Assembly (NCBI GenBank): GCA_023393095.1
Contig: JAEWMT010000070.1
Coordinates: 35,429 to 99,428, forward strand
DNA length: 64,000 bases
Direction of reading: 5' to 3'
DNA from: Bacillota bacterium
Lineage (GTDB): Bacteria; Bacillota; Clostridia; Lachnospirales; Lachnospiraceae
Part shown: in pieces, positions 41,899 through 51,114 of the stretch
Layout: the number at the start of each line of letters is the position of its first letter
Position numbering within the stretch: the stretch's first letter is position 1
Made by a program: the position numbers and the translations under genes
The notes under the pieces: generated by a model
What the model was told of the DNA's origin: nothing
What the model saw: only the letters and a program-made list of their open reading frames with translations
Databases searched by the model: none

Positions 41899-42834
41899 AT
41901 GTCATTAAGTGTTAAAAATTTATCTAAGAGCTATGGAGATAAGGTTGTAGTTGACAATTTAAGCTTCGAAATCAATGAGCCCGGTGTATATGCACTTCTG
42001 GGTACTAACGGAGCAGGTAAGACAACCACACTTCGTATCATTTTAGGTATGCTTGCTAAAAATGAAGGAGAAGTGCTGTGGAACGGTAAACCACTGGATC
42101 CGGTAAAAACAAATGTAGGCTACCTCGCAGAGGAACGCGGTCTGTATCCAAAGTATTCCCTCCTTGACCAGCTTCTCTATTTTGCGAAGCTTCGTAATGT
42201 ATCAAAACATACTGCAATGGATCGTATTAAGTATTGGTCGGATCGTCTGGAAGTAAACGAATATATCTTTCCGCCAAAGATTAAAGGAAGGAAGTCTACA
42301 AAGGCGAATCGAGCCGATCAGCTGTCTAAAGGTAATCAGCAGAAAATTCAGCTGATGGCAGCTCTGATATCCGATCCAGAATTAATTATTTTAGATGAGC
42401 CTTTAAGCGGACTGGATCCGGTTAATACGGATTTATTTAAATCCATTATTAAAGAAGAGATTGCTAAGGATAAATTTCTAATCATGTCCAGCCATCAGAT
42501 GCCGACCATTGAGGAATTCTGTTCCGATATTACCATACTAAACAGGGGCAAGGCCATTCTTCAGGGAAATCTGAATGAAATCAAGAAAAGCTATGGTCGT
42601 GTTAATCTATTTGTGAAAAGTGATGTTGATATCGCGTCCTATATTTCTAGCTTTGGATTGGTTATCGCAAATAAAACTCCGAGCGAATATCACCTGAAGG
42701 TTCAGGGAGAAGCTCAGGCTATGGATTTCCTAGCAAAATTGATCGCGGACAAAATTCCGATTGTCAAATTTGAATTACGTGAGCCGTCACTGCATGAAAT
42801 ATTCATTGAAAAGGTGGAGGATGTCCATGAATAA
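41899..42834 (+). CDS. natA: NatA-type ABC transporter ATP-binding protein
   Basis: This 311-residue ATPase has Walker A GTNGAGKTTTLRI, Q-loop VGYLAEERGLYPKYSLLDQL, signature LSKGNQQKIQLMA, Walker B LIILDEPLSGLDP and a switch His in SSHQM. The LSKGNQQK signature and a C-terminal accessory domain place it with the NatA group, whose partners are NatB permeases that export ions or drugs in Bacillus. It has an AGAGGGG site before the ATG. The stop overlaps the next permease gene by eight bases. It probably belongs to the PadR-DUF2812 operon. Confidence 0.93.
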   Translation: MSLSVKNLSKSYGDKVVVDNLSFEINEPGVYALLGTNGAGKTTTLRIILGMLAKNEGEVLWNGKPLDPVKTNVGYLAEERGLYPKYSLLDQLLYFAKLRNVSKHTAMDRIKYWSDRLEVNEYIFPPKIKGRKSTKANRADQLSKGNQQKIQLMAALISDPELIILDEPLSGLDPVNTDLFKSIIKEEIAKDKFLIMSSHQMPTIEEFCSDITILNRGKAILQGNLNEIKKSYGRVNLFVKSDVDIASYISSFGLVIANKTPSEYHLKVQGEAQAMDFLAKLIADKIPIVKFELREPSLHEIFIEKVEDVHE

Positions 42835-44155
42835 AACCAACATATCCGGATGGAAGGAAGTCCTCTCCTTTACATTCATACAGACAATGAAAAGCAAAGC
42901 ATTTATTATCTCTTTTATCATATTTATTTTATTAGCTGCTGCCTCCATCCCGATTACAAGCGTACTTACCAAAGGTACCACTAGTAATCCTGATGAAGTG
43001 AGTCCGGTACAGAAGGTGTATGTTAATAACCAATCGAATATAACCATTCTGGATTTCTCCGGAATATATAAGGAAAGGGCATTTAGCCAGATAACTTTTG
43101 AGACGATGAATGAGGACTATGATAAGGTCTCAGACAGAATAGAGAATGGAGAAACCACTTCCGTGATTCTATCAATAGCGGCAAGTAATAATATGTACAC
43201 CTTAAGCTTTGCAAAAGCCAATAAAGGACCGATAGGTGATAGTGATTTAACACAGCTAGGCGATGCCGTTTCAAAACAATTTAATATCTGTAAAATCAGC
43301 TCACAGGGAATTACAGCAGATCAGAAAGCTATGCTGGATGCTTCCGTAGATACAACCGTTTCCTTTCTTGACGTTAACGGTAATCCGATTGTGAAAAAGG
43401 ATACCTCGATATCCGGAGCGGAGTATTGGTTTATCTATGGTTTATTATTTGTTGTATTAATGGTTAACTCCTTTGCAAGCGGGCAGATTGCATCCGCCAT
43501 AGTGACAGAGAAATCCTCTCGTGTTATGGAATATCTGCTTACTTCGGTTAAGCCGTTAGCCCTTATTATCGGCAAGGTGATTGCTACACTAGCTGCAGTT
43601 TTAATAGAAATGGTGACTTTGGTTGTTATGGTATTTATATCCAACCAGGTTAGTACGACTTTTATAACCGGCAAGGCAGACAGTGTATTATCAAAGTATC
43701 TTCCATCCAACATTTTTGCGAATTTAAATATCATAAATATAATCATCTGCATTTTGTTTATTTTAGCCGGACTAATATTCTATGCAACACTTGCCGGACT
43801 TGCAGGTGCAACGGTAAGTAAAATAGAGGATCTTCGAGAGGGTCTGACCTTATTTACTTTTACTAATATTATTGGTGCTTATGTTGGGCTTGCAGCGATG
43901 CTTACTTTACAAGGAAGCGGCACGAACGGATTTGTAAATTTTGCTTTCATCTTTCCGCTTTCCTCACCGTTCCTGATTCCGGGTGCCCTTTTGGTTGGAA
44001 GGGTCAGTTTGCCGATTGCAGCCGCTTCCTTTGTGGCTCTGATTATTTCTGTAATTTTGTTATTTAAGTTTGTTGCAAAGGTATTTGAAATGTTAATTCT
44101 TCATACCGGCAATACAATTAAGGTAAAGGAATTATTTAAACTCTCAAAAATATAG
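42827..44155 (+). CDS. natB: NatB-type ABC-2 permease (first)
   Basis: This 442-residue protein of the ABC2_membrane_3 group has one membrane segment at the N-terminus (AFIISFIIFILLAAASIPITSV). A large extracytoplasmic domain of about 180 residues follows, and then five membrane segments from about residue 205 (WFIYGLLFVVLMVNSFASGQIASAIVTEKSSRVMEYLLTSVK, cut here in reading at the loop). The EKSSRVMEYLLTS loop is the conserved family motif. I start at ATG 42827, with GGTGGAGG about seven bases upstream, so the gene overlaps natA. Confidence 0.9.
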   Translation: MNKTNISGWKEVLSFTFIQTMKSKAFIISFIIFILLAAASIPITSVLTKGTTSNPDEVSPVQKVYVNNQSNITILDFSGIYKERAFSQITFETMNEDYDKVSDRIENGETTSVILSIAASNNMYTLSFAKANKGPIGDSDLTQLGDAVSKQFNICKISSQGITADQKAMLDASVDTTVSFLDVNGNPIVKKDTSISGAEYWFIYGLLFVVLMVNSFASGQIASAIVTEKSSRVMEYLLTSVKPLALIIGKVIATLAAVLIEMVTLVVMVFISNQVSTTFITGKADSVLSKYLPSNIFANLNIINIIICILFILAGLIFYATLAGLAGATVSKIEDLREGLTLFTFTNIIGAYVGLAAMLTLQGSGTNGFVNFAFIFPLSSPFLIPGALLVGRVSLPIAAASFVALIISVILLFKFVAKVFEMLILHTGNTIKVKELFKLSKI

Positions 44156-44183
44156 AGATGTCGACATGGCATCATGGAGGATA

Positions 44184-44209
44184 GTGTGAAAAATCAAAAT
44201 TTTTCACAC
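44184..44209 (+). promoter_or_regulatory. hairpin between the two natB genes
   Basis: GTGTGAAAAAT-CAAA-ATTTTTCACAC is a perfect 11-pair stem with a four-base loop, 28 bases past the first permease stop. No T-run follows. It may stabilise the upstream mRNA or lower expression of the second permease. Confidence 0.55.
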
Positions 44210-44267
44210 GGCAAATTTTGTGCTTGCAGCCCATAATTTGCGGGTTGTGGCAAGAATGGAGATTTAT

Positions 44268-45605
44268 ATGAAACAAAATTTTAAAGGATGGACATCCGTA
44301 TATGGTTTTACCTTCCGCCAATCTACGAAGGGTGCCGGCTTTAAGGTTGTCACCGCCTTAATCACCTTAATCATTATTGGCATTATTGTAGCTGTCACTG
44401 TAATAACTGGAAAGCCGGAAGACAAGAAGACTGTAGAGGTTTCTCCGATCAAAAGTGTCTATGTCTTGGATCAAAGTGGCCTTAAGCCAACGGATTTTAA
44501 AGCTTTAAACCCTGAACTTTCCAAGGAACAGTTTAATAAAATCACCTTTATACAGGTGACTGATCAGTCAAGAGAAGAAGCTATCAAGACCGCAGCTTCT
44601 GATTCCAAAAAATCAATTGCAGTGATCCTTACTACAACAGAGAAAGGTTACGGGCTGGAGGCAGCAATACCGTCCGAATCTACTATTACAAAAGGTCAAG
44701 CTGGTGATTTACTGGATCAGATGAAAGCGGCTTTTGAATCAAGCAAGCTGATGCAGTCCGGTTTAACTGCCGAGCAGCTTACTGTAGCATTAACGCCTGA
44801 AGTAACCTCCTATTCTGATATAGGGGAAAACACTAATATGATTGTATATGTAATCAAAATTGCAGCACCGATGGTATTCAGCATAATGTTATTTTTTATG
44901 CTGCAACTATTCGGAATAAACGTAACCAAGTCCGTATCCACCGAAAAAACTTCAAAGCTGATGGAAACCTTGCTTACCTCGATTCATCCTTATGCGTTGA
45001 TTACAGGTAAAGTACTTGCAGTTACTTCCATGGCACTGATTCAGTTTGTAACCTGGATTATTGCGGCTTTTGTCGGATTATACGGAGGAAATGCTATTGC
45101 ACATGCCATGTATCCGGATTACCAAAACTCAGCAATAGAAGTATTTCGCTTTTTAAAAGAGAATGTAGGGGAAACGGCTCTGACACCACCAGCCATCCTA
45201 TTAGCAATTGTATTCTTTATCATTGGCTTTTTATTCTACTGTGTAATTGCCGGCCTCGCAGGTTGTATGGTTTCCAAACCAGAGGATGCGGCTTCTACCC
45301 AGCAGATTTATATGATGCCTGTTATAATTAGTTACCTTGTAGTCTATCTTGGTACATTCGCTGATAATGTTACTCTAATTAACATTGTAAGATATATCCC
45401 TTTTACTGCGCCCTTCTGTGTTCCTGCGGAATTGCTCACTGGTAGTATCGGTTTAGGACAGGGAGTATTGACATTAGCGATACTGGTGATATTCACACTT
45501 TTTGTAATTATGCTTTCGGGCAGGATTTATAAAGGTCTTATTCTATATAGTGGACAGAAGATAAGCTTAAAAATGATCGGAAATGTAATTAAAAGCAATC
45601 AATAG
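44268..45605 (+). CDS. NatB-type ABC-2 permease (second)
   Basis: This 445-residue paralogue of the previous permease has the same arrangement: an N-terminal segment (VVTALITLIIIGIIVAVTVI), an extracytoplasmic domain of about 180 residues, then five segments with the family loop VSTEKTSKLMETLLTSIHP. The start is ATG 44268 with TGGAG before it. A longer frame upstream lacks a site. Two different permeases with one ATPase suggest a heterodimeric channel. The operon ends with a terminator at 45764. Confidence 0.9.
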   Translation: MKQNFKGWTSVYGFTFRQSTKGAGFKVVTALITLIIIGIIVAVTVITGKPEDKKTVEVSPIKSVYVLDQSGLKPTDFKALNPELSKEQFNKITFIQVTDQSREEAIKTAASDSKKSIAVILTTTEKGYGLEAAIPSESTITKGQAGDLLDQMKAAFESSKLMQSGLTAEQLTVALTPEVTSYSDIGENTNMIVYVIKIAAPMVFSIMLFFMLQLFGINVTKSVSTEKTSKLMETLLTSIHPYALITGKVLAVTSMALIQFVTWIIAAFVGLYGGNAIAHAMYPDYQNSAIEVFRFLKENVGETALTPPAILLAIVFFIIGFLFYCVIAGLAGCMVSKPEDAASTQQIYMMPVIISYLVVYLGTFADNVTLINIVRYIPFTAPFCVPAELLTGSIGLGQGVLTLAILVIFTLFVIMLSGRIYKGLILYSGQKISLKMIGNVIKSNQ

Positions 45606-45630
45606 TGGTTATTTATTGGATTTATGAAAA

Positions 45631-45680
45631 GAGATGAATATGTACTCATATATATTCACACATATTCATTGATCCACTCT
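45631..45680 (+). repeat. GAGATGAATAT hairpin repeat, copy C (diverged)
   Basis: It begins GAGATGAATATGTACTCATA and continues TATATTCACACATATTCATT-GATCCACTC. The first part matches the copies at 28741 and 56403. The second part carries an extra ATTCA block and a changed end. It lies just past the second natB stop. Confidence 0.4.
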
Positions 45681-45763
45681 ATATAATTCCACAAGGTGGT
45701 AGTCTTAAGTGCTGGTCTTCATCGTATAAAAGTACCGGACTATACCTCAATTTAGAGTATATG

Positions 45764-45805
45764 AAAAAAGGAGCATCCTCTTAATTTCAGACGATGCTCC
45801 TTTTT
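45764..45805. terminator. bidirectional terminator after the Nat operon
   Basis: AAAAAGGAGCATC pairs with GATGCTCCTTTTT across a 16-base loop, with A and T runs on the two sides. It can end both the plus-strand exporter operon and the minus-strand gene that stops at 45879. The stem core AAAGGAGCATCGT is shared with the terminator at 23618. Confidence 0.8.
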
Positions 45806-45878
45806 AGTCATAGTAATCTCAACTTTAATTTATGTAAGTCAATGTGAGAATTTGATATCTGCTTATTGAAATCTAGTA

Positions 45879-48575
45879 TTACTCTTCTATATTGGAACCC
45901 TCTACAATCTTGTCGCCCAGGCGTATTCCACCAAAGAAGTAATTATCAAATACATATAAAAAAGCACTTATATTCTTATCAATCTGCTTTGATTTGCCAG
46001 AGCTATTATACAGGTATGCATCCCCTGCTTGATCATCTTCATTATAGTCCGTTATATAAGCAATCTGCTTATCATTGACTATATAATTATCATATACATC
46101 TTTGGCGATATCAACGGATTTCTTCCCATTATATCTTTTTAAGGTATAAGAATTCTTAATATCATCATAGTCTGTTCTGTAAATGATACCATTTTTTACT
46201 TTGCCACCCAAAATATAAGAAAAATAAATATAAACTTCTGAATCAATTTTTTTATCATCTATGTATAAGTCTCCGCTATCCTCCTTAACATTTTTGAAAT
46301 ATAATATTTTACCATCACTACATACTTGGTATTCGCTTATATCCTTGTAACATAACATTGGAGATGATAACGAATTATCTTTAATATTGACGTAATAAAG
46401 ATCACCCCTGCTTTCATTCACATTACAATTTTGATAATAATAGATTTTATCTCCTGCTTTATTAATTGTGAAGGAACCAGTATCATCCTGTTTCAGCTTC
46501 GATGCTTTCTCATTCACCGCAACGTAAGTATCTGTTTTTGCTGCTGTTGCATCCGTGGCAAAATTAAAAACATCATCATAGGAAGTAACCTCTGATAGGT
46601 TAATCTTGTTAAATTCAGCTTCTTTATTATTTGCATAGATTAAAACAGGTTTATTAAGACCGGGGCATATAAGAGAATTATAGTCATCTGTAATCTTACT
46701 GGAATCTCCATCCTTATAATAATTCAGACTGCTTCTGGTAATCGTTATTGTTTCTGATGCCAAGGAATTCCTTAATAAATCCCGTTCTTGTTTGGCAGTA
46801 TATTCTTTACTTTTTTGATTATATACTTCATATTCTTTATCATATTTATTTTTTGCAGCATCATATGCATCATTCCATTGTTTATTATATTCATCCACCT
46901 GTGCCACATACTCATCATATACATCATAATAAGAATCCCAATCGATATAGCCCCAAGAATCCGTATAATTGCTGTAACTCGGCTCTGTCGGATAAGCTGT
47001 TGTAGGCTTGCAATCATCATAATTAGGATAAGTTGGTTCTATCGGTTCCTTCATTGCCGCATCGACATCCGCCATATCATCATTAACGAAATCAGATATC
47101 TTCATCTCAACATCGTTTGCCTTCTTATAATATATTTCACCGGTATCATATATTCTTACAACATCAGATACACCAGAAATTATCTTCTCTTCCTCCTTAT
47201 CCCCCGATTTTAAATACAGTGCATCCTCCTTCAGATAATATATTGTCTTTAAATCCGTTGATACGTATTTTAAAGAAGTGATATTATTATCAACCTTTTC
47301 TCTGTCCTTACTACCATCCTTAGAATATATTACACCATTGTTTGTAACATATAACAACTTATTGCCTGTTTCATCGAGATAAAATTCTGTTACATTGTTA
47401 TCTATCTTATCTTTATCGGAAAGATCACTAACATATAAATCTCCCTCTGATCCCTTAAGATAATAAATTTTTGTTCCATTTTTATTAATTACATAGGATG
47501 TAATCTCAGAATCTATTTTTTTTCCTTTAGAATTCCCGGAATTAATTCTGCAATAATAAATCGTAGCACCGGAATCTGAATTCGTTATATCCTCAGGATA
47601 AAACATTCTTTTACCATCTTCACTTAGGGATATGTACTTCGATACAGAATAGGGGGCATCAGCGAATGCTCCATCAGCATATAAATTATCTGTAACTTCT
47701 TTTGTTTTAACCTTAGATGCCGAGGTGTAGCTAATTCCATCATCCTTAAGATAAAATATTTTATCTGGAGCCTTAGTAAATTTTGAAATTACTTTAGGAA
47801 CTAGAACAGCCGCTAAAACAATTAATGCAATAACTGCGGATGTGACTGCAATAATTATGGGTACCTTGCTACGCGATTTCTTTGGTGATACTCCCCCTGG
47901 TTGATAGGAGGATGAATTACTAGGCTGAAATTGGGGTGCGGGATATGGCGCTGAAGTAAACCCTTGATAAGGCATCGGCTCAGGTGCCGAATTTGGCACA
48001 GGTGCCGTTTGCTGCTCCATATATGGTACTGGAGATATCGGTGGAAAAACCTCATACTCGGGAGATGAGGTTATCGTAGGCAACGGCTCAATATCACTCT
48101 CATATGAAATTGCTTGTGATGGATAGGAATAGGGTGAAGCTGTCGGTATCGTATCAGATGCAGGTATATTTGATGTAGGGTTGAATGCTGATACAGGTAG
48201 TCCCGTTTGCTGCGGTACAGATTCTATCTCAGGTGTTGCTGCTGTTGATTGCGTCATTGATTCTGTTGCAATTTCTTCTGTCGATTGCTGTTCTATTCCT
48301 GATGTAGGCACTACTGTAGTAAATGGTTCTGATTCTGTTACAGGAAAAACTACATCATGAGTGTCTGTTTCAATTATAGATTCTTTTGTAGGGTATGGCT
48401 CTGATATCAGCTTAGGTGCAGGTACATAATCAGATACTACACCCTGAGGTAAAGAATATTCTTGATTCTGACCAGCCCTGGGTGGCTGAACCATATCATT
48501 GGTGGGTGCTCCACATTTATAACAGAATTTTGAGTCCTCTGTTAATTGTGTATTGCATTTCTTACAAATTATCAT
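45879..48575 (-). CDS. zinc-ribbon membrane protein with long repetitive extracytoplasmic part
   Basis: This 898-residue protein starts with a zinc ribbon (CKKCNTQLTEDSKFCYKCGAP). About 190 Pro/Ser/Thr-rich residues follow, then one membrane segment (VPIIIAVTSAVIALIVLAAVLV) at about residue 245, and a 630-residue extracytoplasmic part. That part contains many short segments of the form K-I-Y-Y-L-K or K-x-L-Y-V, as in DUF5050-type beta propellers. Around residues 505-580 there is a Tyr/Pro/Asp-rich low-complexity stretch (EPTYPNYDDCKPTTAYPTEP and following). A sensor or scaffold role is possible. No enzyme motif is seen. Confidence 0.75.
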   Translation of the reverse strand: MIICKKCNTQLTEDSKFCYKCGAPTNDMVQPPRAGQNQEYSLPQGVVSDYVPAPKLISEPYPTKESIIETDTHDVVFPVTESEPFTTVVPTSGIEQQSTEEIATESMTQSTAATPEIESVPQQTGLPVSAFNPTSNIPASDTIPTASPYSYPSQAISYESDIEPLPTITSSPEYEVFPPISPVPYMEQQTAPVPNSAPEPMPYQGFTSAPYPAPQFQPSNSSSYQPGGVSPKKSRSKVPIIIAVTSAVIALIVLAAVLVPKVISKFTKAPDKIFYLKDDGISYTSASKVKTKEVTDNLYADGAFADAPYSVSKYISLSEDGKRMFYPEDITNSDSGATIYYCRINSGNSKGKKIDSEITSYVINKNGTKIYYLKGSEGDLYVSDLSDKDKIDNNVTEFYLDETGNKLLYVTNNGVIYSKDGSKDREKVDNNITSLKYVSTDLKTIYYLKEDALYLKSGDKEEEKIISGVSDVVRIYDTGEIYYKKANDVEMKISDFVNDDMADVDAAMKEPIEPTYPNYDDCKPTTAYPTEPSYSNYTDSWGYIDWDSYYDVYDEYVAQVDEYNKQWNDAYDAAKNKYDKEYEVYNQKSKEYTAKQERDLLRNSLASETITITRSSLNYYKDGDSSKITDDYNSLICPGLNKPVLIYANNKEAEFNKINLSEVTSYDDVFNFATDATAAKTDTYVAVNEKASKLKQDDTGSFTINKAGDKIYYYQNCNVNESRGDLYYVNIKDNSLSSPMLCYKDISEYQVCSDGKILYFKNVKEDSGDLYIDDKKIDSEVYIYFSYILGGKVKNGIIYRTDYDDIKNSYTLKRYNGKKSVDIAKDVYDNYIVNDKQIAYITDYNEDDQAGDAYLYNSSGKSKQIDKNISAFLYVFDNYFFGGIRLGDKIVEGSNIEE

Positions 48576-49182
48576 AATTCTCCCTCCTCATTATCACTAT
48601 ACTTTCATTAATTATAATCTACTAACAACTCATATCACAAGATATATTTCCATAATAGTAATTTGTTGTAATATCTAAAACATTGCAGATGAATTTTAAT
48701 CACCATATATTTCTATATTGTAAAATCCGAATAAATGTTTATTGTTATAAAAATAAAACATAGATAAGAGCAAGATAATCAAGTTTATATAAGTGAATGG
48801 AAGAAAATCAAATGCTCGTTTATATTCAAATTCTACCAAATATAATACCAAAAATTCATTCAATATTATTGACATTTTTCGTTCTATATCGTATTATTAT
48901 TGTATAAATTACCATTTTTCGTACTTCTATAGCATCTCAATTAGTATAAAATTACTAATATTGGGTATATTAACCTAATTCACATTACACCTTTTCATTT
49001 AACATAGAAAAGTAATATATATAGCATTTCCTTACTATCATATCTAAACATCAAAAGAAAATCACCTCCAAGGCAAAAATAGAATATATTATATCACATT
49101 AGTAACTTCTTGTTTTTAATTGGAGTTGATATAAGAAATATTAAATACAATATGATAAAAACACACTAAGGAGGTGCGTATA
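48576..49182. other. 600-bp AT-rich interval, possible tiny gene
   Basis: No clear gene. On the minus strand, TTGGAGGTGATTTTC near 49060-49074, a near-perfect Shine-Dalgarno, is followed by ATG at 49051 and a frame of 18 codons (MFRYDSKEMLYILLFYVK) to TGA at 48995. This may be a minute peptide or a relic. The divergent promoters of the zinc-ribbon gene and the MCP gene lie here. Confidence 0.3.
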
Positions 49183-50661
49183 ATGAATTTTACCCGACTA
49201 CAAGAAAATAAGAAGCAAGTGGATAGCTATATAGCAAAATCCAGCTTAAAATTCCTACCATTTACGCTATTTTTTATCATCGGAGGAATTTCTACTAAAG
49301 AGAACATTCTATCAACAATACTGTGCACTGTGATCTTTGCCATTGGTTGTATTAGTCCTTACATATGCAATAAATTATGCTTTAAAAATATCGATTATAT
49401 TACTATTATTGGATTTACCCTAATTAGCTCTCTCTTGTATTTTCAATTTGAAAAGCCCGGTCTTATTATGTTTTTCTTCATCCCAATAGGTATTGCATGT
49501 TGTTATTTTAATATTAAACTACTAAAATTTTCTTTTGTAATGATGGTATTGGGGATAAATCTAAGTTTATTTTTCTCAAGTTTATTAAATAAGGGGTGGA
49601 GCACCAGTTTAATGTTCAATATCTTATTTAGTATCGTATTTTTCTCCCTGTTATCTATCGTTGTATATTTTTTCTTCAGGCAGTTTGTTCAAAGAGCCAA
49701 CAATATATTTCAGGATGTTATGAGCAAAGAGGAATCACTATTAAGCGTTAACAAAAAATTAAATGATACCACAGGAGAATTAGTAAATGTAGCTAAAATC
49801 TTAGAGCAGCAGGCAACCGAAGCCTCTGGTGGAACCGAAGAAATAACAGCAGAAATTAATGATATGCAATTAGGAGTATCAAAACAATCTACGGATATAG
49901 ACCATGTAAATTTTGAGATTTTAACTATAAAAAATGGAATCGAAAACATACAGCAAAGTATAGGCATAGTTATGGATCATTGTCTCTCCACTAATTTATT
50001 AGCGGTTCGCGGAAAAGAACTGATTCAACAGACATCCGATAAGGATTCAGAAGTGTTAAATAGCATCAACATAGCTCAAGATAAAGTTAATTTACTTTCC
50101 TCTAATGTAGACATCGTATTTGGTTTTGTCAGTAAAATACAACAAATATCCACACAGTCCAAACTACTTGCTTTGAATGCATCAATAGAAGCAGCAAGAG
50201 CCGGAGTAGAGGGTAAAGGATTTACTGTAGTTGCATCAGAAGTAACAAGTTTAGCTGCTCAGACAAACAAACTGTCTTCGGAAGTATTTAGCATCTTGGA
50301 CAATCTAAAAAATGATACAGAAGAAGTATGTACAACAATGCTTCAAACGAAAGAAACAGTAGAAGCGGATATTAATTTATCCAGAGAGATAATATCACAA
50401 TTTAATACCATAGCAAGCAGCAATGATACCATAAATAATAATATTGAAGCCTTGACAACGAATGTTAAAAATCAATTAGTAACACCGATTGAAACTATTA
50501 TTCATAATTTAGAAAGCTTACAAACTTCGATACACTCTCACAATAATGCAATTAGTGAGGTTGCAGGATCAAGCCAGGAAATAACCTCAATGGCAGAAGA
50601 GTTGTCCTCATCTGCTGCAAGCTTAGTTGATATTTCCAACCAATTAGAGAGTTTATTATAA
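49183..50661 (+). CDS. methyl-accepting chemotaxis protein, multi-span type
   Basis: This 492-residue protein has about six hydrophobic segments in the first 170 residues (for example SLKFLPFTLFFIIGGIS, FSFVMMVLGINLSLFFSSLL and LLSIVVYFFFRQFV) and no periplasmic sensing domain. The cytoplasmic MCP signalling domain follows, with its hairpin tip near ISTQSKLLALNASIEAARAG and VEGKGFTVVASEVTSLAAQT. No HAMP is obvious. It may sense through its membrane part or via partners. The start is ATG 49183 with AAGGAGG eight bases upstream. A GTG three codons earlier falls within that site. It stands alone, with no che genes nearby. Confidence 0.9.
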   Translation: MNFTRLQENKKQVDSYIAKSSLKFLPFTLFFIIGGISTKENILSTILCTVIFAIGCISPYICNKLCFKNIDYITIIGFTLISSLLYFQFEKPGLIMFFFIPIGIACCYFNIKLLKFSFVMMVLGINLSLFFSSLLNKGWSTSLMFNILFSIVFFSLLSIVVYFFFRQFVQRANNIFQDVMSKEESLLSVNKKLNDTTGELVNVAKILEQQATEASGGTEEITAEINDMQLGVSKQSTDIDHVNFEILTIKNGIENIQQSIGIVMDHCLSTNLLAVRGKELIQQTSDKDSEVLNSINIAQDKVNLLSSNVDIVFGFVSKIQQISTQSKLLALNASIEAARAGVEGKGFTVVASEVTSLAAQTNKLSSEVFSILDNLKNDTEEVCTTMLQTKETVEADINLSREIISQFNTIASSNDTINNNIEALTTNVKNQLVTPIETIIHNLESLQTSIHSHNNAISEVAGSSQEITSMAEELSSSAASLVDISNQLESLL

Positions 50662-50740
50662 TAAAGAAGTTAAAATATAATTCCATATCAATTATAATAT
50701 TAGATTTAGGGGGCAGGTCACATTGCTCCCTATTTCTCCA

Positions 50741-51055
50741 TTATTCTGTATCCTCATCCATTGCCTCAATCAAGAAGCTCACCGGACGGAAACCGTCATT
50801 GCAAGAAATCATAGCTGACTTCTTATTCTTCATCCAACCATCATAAAAGTCCTCGCCACCATGGGCAAGGGTCATGACAAAGGCAGACATACTCTCCCAT
50901 GCACTGTCACACATTTTCTCAGGCTTTTTCCATCCGTTGGCAATAAAAACCTGCCCAATTTTCATATCACAGGCATTTTTTATCGGATTTTCGTACTCTT
51001 CCATCAAATCCTTATAAATGGACTGTTTCATAACAGTGATTTTAACTTTTCTCAT
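50741..51055 (-). CDS. TIGR04076 family protein
   Basis: This 104-residue protein matches TIGR04076 in my memory: MRKVKITVMKQSIYKDLMEE, YENPIKNACDMKIGQVFI, CDSAWESMSAFVMTLAHGG and ISCNDGFRPVSFLIEAMD. The family consists of small proteins of unknown function with conserved Cys residues, common in anaerobes. Cys at CD-x-K, MCDSAW and SCNDG could bind a metal or act in redox. It lies 59 bases downstream of rlmD in the same direction, possibly as a second gene of that unit. Confidence 0.8.
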   Translation of the reverse strand: MRKVKITVMKQSIYKDLMEEYENPIKNACDMKIGQVFIANGWKKPEKMCDSAWESMSAFVMTLAHGGEDFYDGWMKNKKSAMISCNDGFRPVSFLIEAMDEDTE

Positions 51056-51114
51056 TTAACTTTCACTCCAACCCAAAATGGTTTCTCATAAACGTCTGCA
51101 CCTTCTTGGATATT

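Noticed and set aside
41899..45605. NatA/NatB genes as a bacteriocin immunity cluster
   Set aside because: No leader peptide, lanthionine synthetase or bacteriocin precursor gene was found nearby. The PadR-linked general exporter reading is simpler.
46748..47213. Plus-strand frames of 85-141 codons rich in Ile and His inside the zinc-ribbon gene
   Set aside because: They are antisense reflections of the Asp/Tyr/Lys-rich low-complexity part of the real gene, with no ribosome binding site.
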